A DNA stretch of 10,750 nucleotides, from assembly GCA_002937525.1 (NCBI GenBank), contig PTKA01000013.1, positions 1 to 10,750 of the forward strand, given 5' to 3'. The notes under the pieces are model-generated. The model had not been told where the DNA came from and ran no database searches. It saw only the letters and a list, made by a program, of their open reading frames with translations. A program made the position numbers and the translations under genes. The DNA comes from Alphaproteobacteria bacterium MarineAlpha10_Bin3 (GTDB lineage: Bacteria; Pseudomonadota; Alphaproteobacteria; UBA8366; GCA-2717185). Below, one piece after another: positions 6,555 to 10,750 of this stretch (position 1 is its first letter; each line of letters opens with the position of its first letter).

Positions 6555-7649
6555 CTATATTCGGGCCAGTTCGCCGATCGCAAAGAGCCGGTTGACGTGG
6601 CCCATCTTACGGCCGGGGCGTGCTGTATGTTTGCCGTAAAGATGCAGATGGGCGCGGGGCTCGGTCAGGATATCGGGCCAGGATTCGACCTCCGCGCCGA
6701 TCAGATTGGTCATAATCACATCGGCGTGCCGCGCGGTTGGCCCCAAAGGCAGGCCGCAGACTGCGCGCACGAATTGTTCGAACTGGCAGGTCGTGCTGGC
6801 GTCCATGGTCCAGTGGCCGGAATTATGCGGGCGCGGGGCGATTTCGTTGACGATCAATCCGCCGTCGCGAAGGACGAACATCTCGACCGCGACCAGCCCG
6901 ACCAGATCGAGCGCCTCTGCGATCCGTTCGGCGATCTTTTGCGCCGCCGCGCCAAGGTCCGCCGATATCCGGGCCGGAACCCGGCTTTGCGCCAGGATAT
7001 GATCGCCATGGCGGTTTTCGGCAACATCGTAACTGGCCAGCTCGCCGTTCATGGCGCGGGCGACAATGACCGAAATTTCCAGCTCGAAATCGATCCAGGA
7101 TTCCAGAATGCCGCGTGTTGCGCCCATCTTCTTGTAGGCGCCGTCAAGATCGCTGTGCTGCGTGATGCGCACCTGACCCTTGCCGTCATAGCCGAGCCGG
7201 GCGGTTTTCAGCACCGCGGGAAGGCCGATTTTCGCCGCGGCGCGGGCCAGGCCGGCGACGTCTTGAACTTCGCCATGCGGGGCAATGGGCACGTCGATCG
7301 AATCCAGGAAGGCTTTTTCGATCACCCGGTCCTGCGCCGTGGCCAGCACTTTGTGGCCGGGCCGGACCGGGACTTGTTTCAGCAGATGATCGATACTATC
7401 GACCGGGATATTTTCGAATTCATAGGTCGCAACGTCGATTGTGGCGGCAAACCTGTCCAGCGCATCGCGGTCGTCATAGGCGGCGTTGGTCTGCGCGCTG
7501 GCCACCTGGGCCGCTGGGCCGCCGGGTTCGGGGTCGAATATATGGCATTGGTAGCCGAGCCGCGCGGCGGCAAGCGCGGTCATGCGGCCCAGTTGACCGC
7601 CGCCCAGAATACCGATGACGCTGCCCGGCGGCAGGCGAAGGTCAGGCAT
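6555..7649 (-). CDS. purK: N5-carboxyaminoimidazole ribonucleotide synthase PurK
   Basis: ATP-grasp enzyme of de novo purine synthesis, cytosolic: AIR + ATP + bicarbonate gives N5-CAIR, the substrate of PurE. It has 364 aa, the usual length. The N-terminal region has the glycine-rich [12 protein letters not shown] (about 12-23) and YEFENIP (about 75-81). The ATP-grasp fold shows [13 protein letters not shown], the stretch [12 protein letters not shown], and the metal/ATP-binding [14 protein letters not shown] near residue 270. ATG 7649 lies inside the last codons of purE, an 8-bp overlap, so translation is probably coupled. No clear internal ribosome-binding site is needed. The gene converges on the terminase-like gene with a 25-bp gap in which I see no strong terminator. 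Confidence 0.97.
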   Translation of the reverse strand: MPDLRLPPGSVIGILGGGQLGRMTALAAARLGYQCHIFDPEPGGPAAQVASAQTNAAYDDRDALDRFAATIDVATYEFENIPVDSIDHLLKQVPVRPGHKVLATAQDRVIEKAFLDSIDVPIAPHGEVQDVAGLARAAAKIGLPAVLKTARLGYDGKGQVRITQHSDLDGAYKKMGATRGILESWIDFELEISVIVARAMNGELASYDVAENRHGDHILAQSRVPARISADLGAAAQKIAERIAEALDLVGLVAVEMFVLRDGGLIVNEIAPRPHNSGHWTMDASTTCQFEQFVRAVCGLPLGPTARHADVIMTNLIGAEVESWPDILTEPRAHLHLYGKHTARPGRKMGHVNRLFAIGELARI

Positions 7650-8130
7650 CGGTGGGCGTGTCGGCGATTATGTCGGTTTGATGCTGGCGCCAGTCGTCGA
7701 GCCGTTGCGCCAGTGCGCTATCGCCCAGCGCCAAGACGGCGGCGGCGAGCAAGGCGGCGTTGGTCGCGCCCGCGTGGCCGATGGCGAGCGTGCCGACCGG
7801 CACGCCGCCGGGCATCTGGGCAATCGACAGCAGGCTGTCGAGGCCGCTCAACGCCTTGCTTTCAACCGGCACGCCGAATACCGGAAGCGGGGTCATGGCG
7901 GCCGTCATGCCGGGCAGATGGGCGGCCCCGCCGGCCCCGGCGATGATGACGCGCAGCCCGCGGCCGCGCGCGCTTTCGGCATAGGCGACCAGCCGTTTGG
8001 GGGTCCGGTGCGCGGACACGATCCGGGTCTCATAGGCGATGCCAAGCGCATCCAGCACCACGCCCGCATGGCGCATGGTATCCCAGTCGGACTGACTGCC
8101 CATGATAATGCCGACACTGGCCGTGACCAT
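7642..8130 (-). CDS. purE: N5-carboxyaminoimidazole ribonucleotide mutase PurE (class I)
   Basis: Converts N5-CAIR to CAIR in de novo purine synthesis, acting after PurK; class I enzymes are octamers in the cytosol. It has 162 aa, the normal length. Motifs: [10 protein letters not shown] (7-16; phosphate binding), SAHRTP (39-44; catalytic His41), [12 protein letters not shown] and [19 protein letters not shown], all intact. The frame stays open upstream to 8274, but those extra 48 residues have no PurE similarity and would overlap the divergent gene. ATG 8130 begins just before [10 protein letters not shown] and follows AGGA by 4 nt. The first gene of the purEK operon, with a candidate promoter 45-75 bp upstream. 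Confidence 0.97.
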   Translation of the reverse strand: MVTASVGIIMGSQSDWDTMRHAGVVLDALGIAYETRIVSAHRTPKRLVAYAESARGRGLRVIIAGAGGAAHLPGMTAAMTPLPVFGVPVESKALSGLDSLLSIAQMPGGVPVGTLAIGHAGATNAALLAAAVLALGDSALAQRLDDWRQHQTDIIADTPTDA

Positions 8131-8175
8131 CGCATCCTGCCGTCTTGAAGAAGCCCACGCGGGCGCAAAGCAGGC

Positions 8176-8203
8176 AGTATAGGAATCGCTTTGTCCGGCG
8201 CAA
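8176..8203 (-). promoter_or_regulatory. Candidate sigma70-type promoter of purEK
   Basis: On the minus strand, TTGCGC (8203-8198) and TATACT (8181-8176; five of six consensus bases) are separated by 16 bp. Transcription would start near 8169 and give a leader of about 38 nt before ATG 8130. I see no obvious PurR-type operator, which fits an alphaproteobacterium. Confidence 0.45.
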
Positions 8204-8235
8204 GCGCGGTTATCGCCGTGGGCGTCCGAATCGAC

Positions 8236-8241
8236 TATACT
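8236..8241 (+). promoter_or_regulatory. Candidate -10 element for the degenerate GGDEF gene
   Basis: TATACT matches five of six -10 bases and lies about 30 bp before ATG 8273. No good -35 box is found at 16-18 bp (the nearest TTATCG at 8210-8215 is 20 bp away). It mirrors the TATACT used for purE on the other strand, 60 bp apart. Confidence 0.3.
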
Positions 8242-8272
8242 GGATTGGTAATCTGGAGCGACGAGGCGCGCC

Positions 8273-9007
8273 ATGAAGGTGAATGAACCGCCCCCGGTTC
8301 AGCCGACCCGCAGAATCGGCCGCGAGGCCTTGATCGCGCCGACCGAACAGGCCGGCGGGTCGAAAGGCGATGCGCCCGGCCACGAAAAACCGACACCGGA
8401 CCACGATAGCGCCGCCGTGCATGGCGTCGTGGCGGAGGAGTTCACTGTCAGCGTACAGGAGGCGATGACCAGGCTGGTCGGCGAAGTCGCGGGATTGCGC
8501 GAGGCGCTGGACCAGAGCAACAAGCGGCTCGACTATCTCGCCAGGCTGGCCGACGAGGATTCGATCACGGCGCTGCTGAACCGGCGCGGCTTCGTGCGCG
8601 AATTGTCGCGCGTCCTGGTCCTGGCCGAACAAAGCGGGGTTGGCAGCAGTCTGATTTTTCTGGAAATTGAAAACCTGAAGCAGATCAATATACGCCACAG
8701 CCTGGCGGCGGGCGATGCGGCGATCGAACATGCCGCCCGGATCGTGCGCGACCGGCTGGCGCAAGGGGCGGTTGCCGGGCGCCTGGGCGGGGCCGAACTG
8801 GGCATCGTCCTGGTTGGCGAGCCGCCCGAAGAGGCACGCCGCCACGCGCAAAGCCTGGCCGTGGCGCTGGCCGCCGATCCGTTGATCTGGGAGGGTCAGG
8901 CGATCGCATTGGCGATGCAATGGGGGGTCCATTCGCTGGCGCCCGGCGAAGACGCCAGCGCGGCGATGAACGCCGCCGACCGGGCGATGCGCGGGCCTAG
9001 GCAATGA
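8273..9007 (+). CDS. Degenerate GGDEF-domain protein, probably non-catalytic
   Basis: A protein of 244 aa with a polar, proline-rich N-terminus (1-50), a likely coiled coil (about 55-92: [19 protein letters not shown]) and a GGDEF fold (about 93-240) introduced by [12 protein letters not shown]. The signature is GGAEL (172-176) instead of GGDEF, and the first metal-ligand motif is FLEIENLK instead of the usual LDxDxFK. The I-site RxxD is absent (AQGA at that place). It should therefore neither make nor bind c-di-GMP in the usual ways, and may act by protein contacts. There are no membrane segments, so it is probably cytosolic. ATG 8273 follows GAGG (8263-8266) by 6 nt. It is divergent from purE and overlaps the convergent DUF465 gene by 11 bp. 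The fold is confident; the function is unknown. Confidence 0.85.
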   Translation: MKVNEPPPVQPTRRIGREALIAPTEQAGGSKGDAPGHEKPTPDHDSAAVHGVVAEEFTVSVQEAMTRLVGEVAGLREALDQSNKRLDYLARLADEDSITALLNRRGFVRELSRVLVLAEQSGVGSSLIFLEIENLKQINIRHSLAAGDAAIEHAARIVRDRLAQGAVAGRLGGAELGIVLVGEPPEEARRHAQSLAVALAADPLIWEGQAIALAMQWGVHSLAPGEDASAAMNAADRAMRGPRQ

Positions 9008-9206
9008 TATCGGGCCGCAACTGACCTTCGATGCGGATGATCGTATCCTTCAATCCGAGCTTGCGCTTTTTGAGCCGCCGGAGTTGCAACTGATCGAAGG
9101 GCGCCTTTTCGATCAGCCGGGCGATCACGTCGTCAAGATCGCGATGCTCCACGCGCAGCATTTCCAGTCTGCGGCGCAATTCGTCGAGATCGTCGAAGTC
9201 ATTCAT
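8997..9206 (-). CDS. DUF465/YdcH-family small protein
   Basis: Small, highly charged helical protein of 69 aa, of the DUF465 (YdcH) family, common in alphaproteobacteria. The hallmark parts are visible: LRVEHRDLDDVIARL (about 17-31), then DQLQLRRLKKRKLGLKD (about 38-54), predicted as a helical hairpin or coiled coil. The biochemical role of the family is not established. The frame is open further upstream, but ATG 9206 gives the usual family length and start (MNDFDDLDEL). No good Shine-Dalgarno is seen before it, and GTG 9215 is an alternative. It ends inside the GGDEF-like gene on the other strand and is divergent from the phosphofructokinase gene. Confidence 0.9.
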   Translation of the reverse strand: MNDFDDLDELRRRLEMLRVEHRDLDDVIARLIEKAPFDQLQLRRLKKRKLGLKDTIIRIEGQLRPDIIA

Positions 9207-9220
9207 GGCAATCACGGCAG

Positions 9221-9257
9221 TCGAAAGATCGCGGACGGTAATTTTATCAGCTTTCGA
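9221..9257. repeat. 7-bp inverted repeat in the DUF465/pfk divergent spacer
   Basis: TCGAAAG (9221-9227) and CTTTCGA (9251-9257) are perfect inverted arms 23 bp apart, between the divergent DUF465 and phosphofructokinase genes. It could be an operator pair or chance. No convincing promoter boxes were found next to it. Confidence 0.25.
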
Positions 9258-9312
9258 TGGCTTGCGGCACCGGCAATCGCTTGGCATTTTGGGACGGCGG
9301 AGGAACATCTGA

Positions 9313-10384
<1,072 letters not shown>

Positions 10385-10398
<14 letters not shown>

Positions 10399-10750
10399 TT
10401 CGTTCTGGAGCTTTTCGCTGGCGCTGTACGCCATCGAGGGCGTTGCGCCCGCCTGCCTGCGGTTGCAGGACCGGCATGGCCTGGATGTGAATCTGTTGCT
10501 GTATTGTTGCTGGGCCGGGCACTGCGGTGTTGCGTTCGATGCGCTGGCCATGGCCGGGTTTGTCGAACTGAGCGCGGATTGGACGGCTGGCATTGTCCAG
10601 CCGTTGCGCAAGGTGCGCCGGGCCTTGAAGGGCGGCTTTCAGACCATGCCAGTGGCGGATTGCGAAGCGCTGCGCGGCACGGTTGCCAAACTGGAGCTGG
10701 AAGCCGAACGGGTCGAACAGGATGCGCTGGCGGCGGCGCTACCGCCAGCA
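10385..10750 (+). CDS. TIGR02444 (DUF2390)-family protein (3' partial)
   Basis: Continues past the right edge; 122 codons are visible without a stop. The N-terminus has the family pattern: NSFWSFSLALYAIEGV, CLRLQDRHGLDVNLLLYCCW, then a helical stretch with VQPLRKVRRALK and LELEAERVEQ. The biochemical function of this family is unknown. The likely start is TTG 10385, which places the conserved FWxFSLxLYA at residues 7-16 as expected. GGA at 10374-10376 is the only hint of a ribosome-binding site, 8 nt upstream. The start lies inside the end of the phosphofructokinase gene, so the two are probably cotranscribed and translationally coupled. The family call is good; the start is less certain. Confidence 0.8.

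Noticed and set aside
6597..7946. 449-codon plus-strand open frame opposite purK/purE
   Set aside because: Antisense shadow of two well-recognised genes. The translation has no recognisable domain, is rich in Arg/Gly/Ala as GC-rich shadows are, and has no convincing ribosome-binding site.
8131..8274. N-terminal extension of purE to 8274
   Set aside because: PurE similarity starts at [11 protein letters not shown] (8130). The extra residues are non-family and would run through the purE promoter into the next gene's start.
8210..9004. 264-codon minus-strand open frame opposite the degenerate GGDEF gene
   Set aside because: It resembles nothing known, whereas the plus-strand frame has a GGDEF fold and a good ribosome-binding site. 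It would also cover the purE promoter.

Overview
The window is GC-rich, tightly packed chromosomal DNA. Its codon use and gene content suggest an alphaproteobacterium, most plausibly Rhodospirillales-like: a purE-purK pair beside a DUF465/YdcH-type small protein, a TIGR02444-type protein, c-di-GMP proteins and a group III phosphofructokinase. The taxonomic placement is inferred from gene content and composition, not demonstrated. I see no rRNA, tRNA, CRISPR array, insertion sequence or integrase. No gene-free gap exceeds 150 bp.

Layout. (1) Positions 2-790: the 3' part of an isopenicillin-N-synthase-like 2OG-Fe(II) oxygenase, cut by the left edge. (2) After a short AT-rich spacer with a candidate promoter, 884-5088 holds a plus-strand signalling cassette of three genes. 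They are a MASE3-like membrane PAS histidine kinase, a single-domain Rcp1-type response regulator, and a receiver-GGDEF-EAL protein. The third gene begins at a TTG codon directly behind an 8-bp hairpin, and a one-base frameshift near 4895 separates the last part of the EAL domain. (3) Positions 5085-5954, minus strand: a tandem-rhodanese sulfurtransferase whose stop codon shares a CTAG with the cassette's original stop. (4) Divergent from it at 6101-6529: a lone phage terminase small-subunit-like gene with no other phage genes around it. (5) Minus strand: the translationally overlapping purE-purK operon of purine synthesis. (6) Divergent from purE at 8273-9007: a GGDEF-fold protein whose active-site residues are lost. 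It converges on a DUF465 gene (8997-9206, minus strand). (7) Plus strand: a group III 6-phosphofructokinase overlapping a TIGR02444-type gene that runs off the right edge.

How the genes fit together. The kinase, free receiver and receiver-GGDEF-EAL protein look like a phosphorelay whose output is c-di-GMP turnover. The intact open frame keeps the cyclase half but lacks the final EAL motifs, so as sequenced the balance would shift towards synthesis, unless the frameshift is a sequencing error. The degenerate GGDEF protein near purE is separate and probably non-catalytic. The remainder is core metabolism: AIR to CAIR in purine synthesis, glycolytic fructose-6-phosphate phosphorylation and sulfur transfer.

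I did not find an evident new multi-gene system. The items most worth a second look are the frameshift in the c-di-GMP gene, the hairpin over its ribosome-binding site, the orphan terminase-like gene with its altered tail, and the inactive GGDEF protein.
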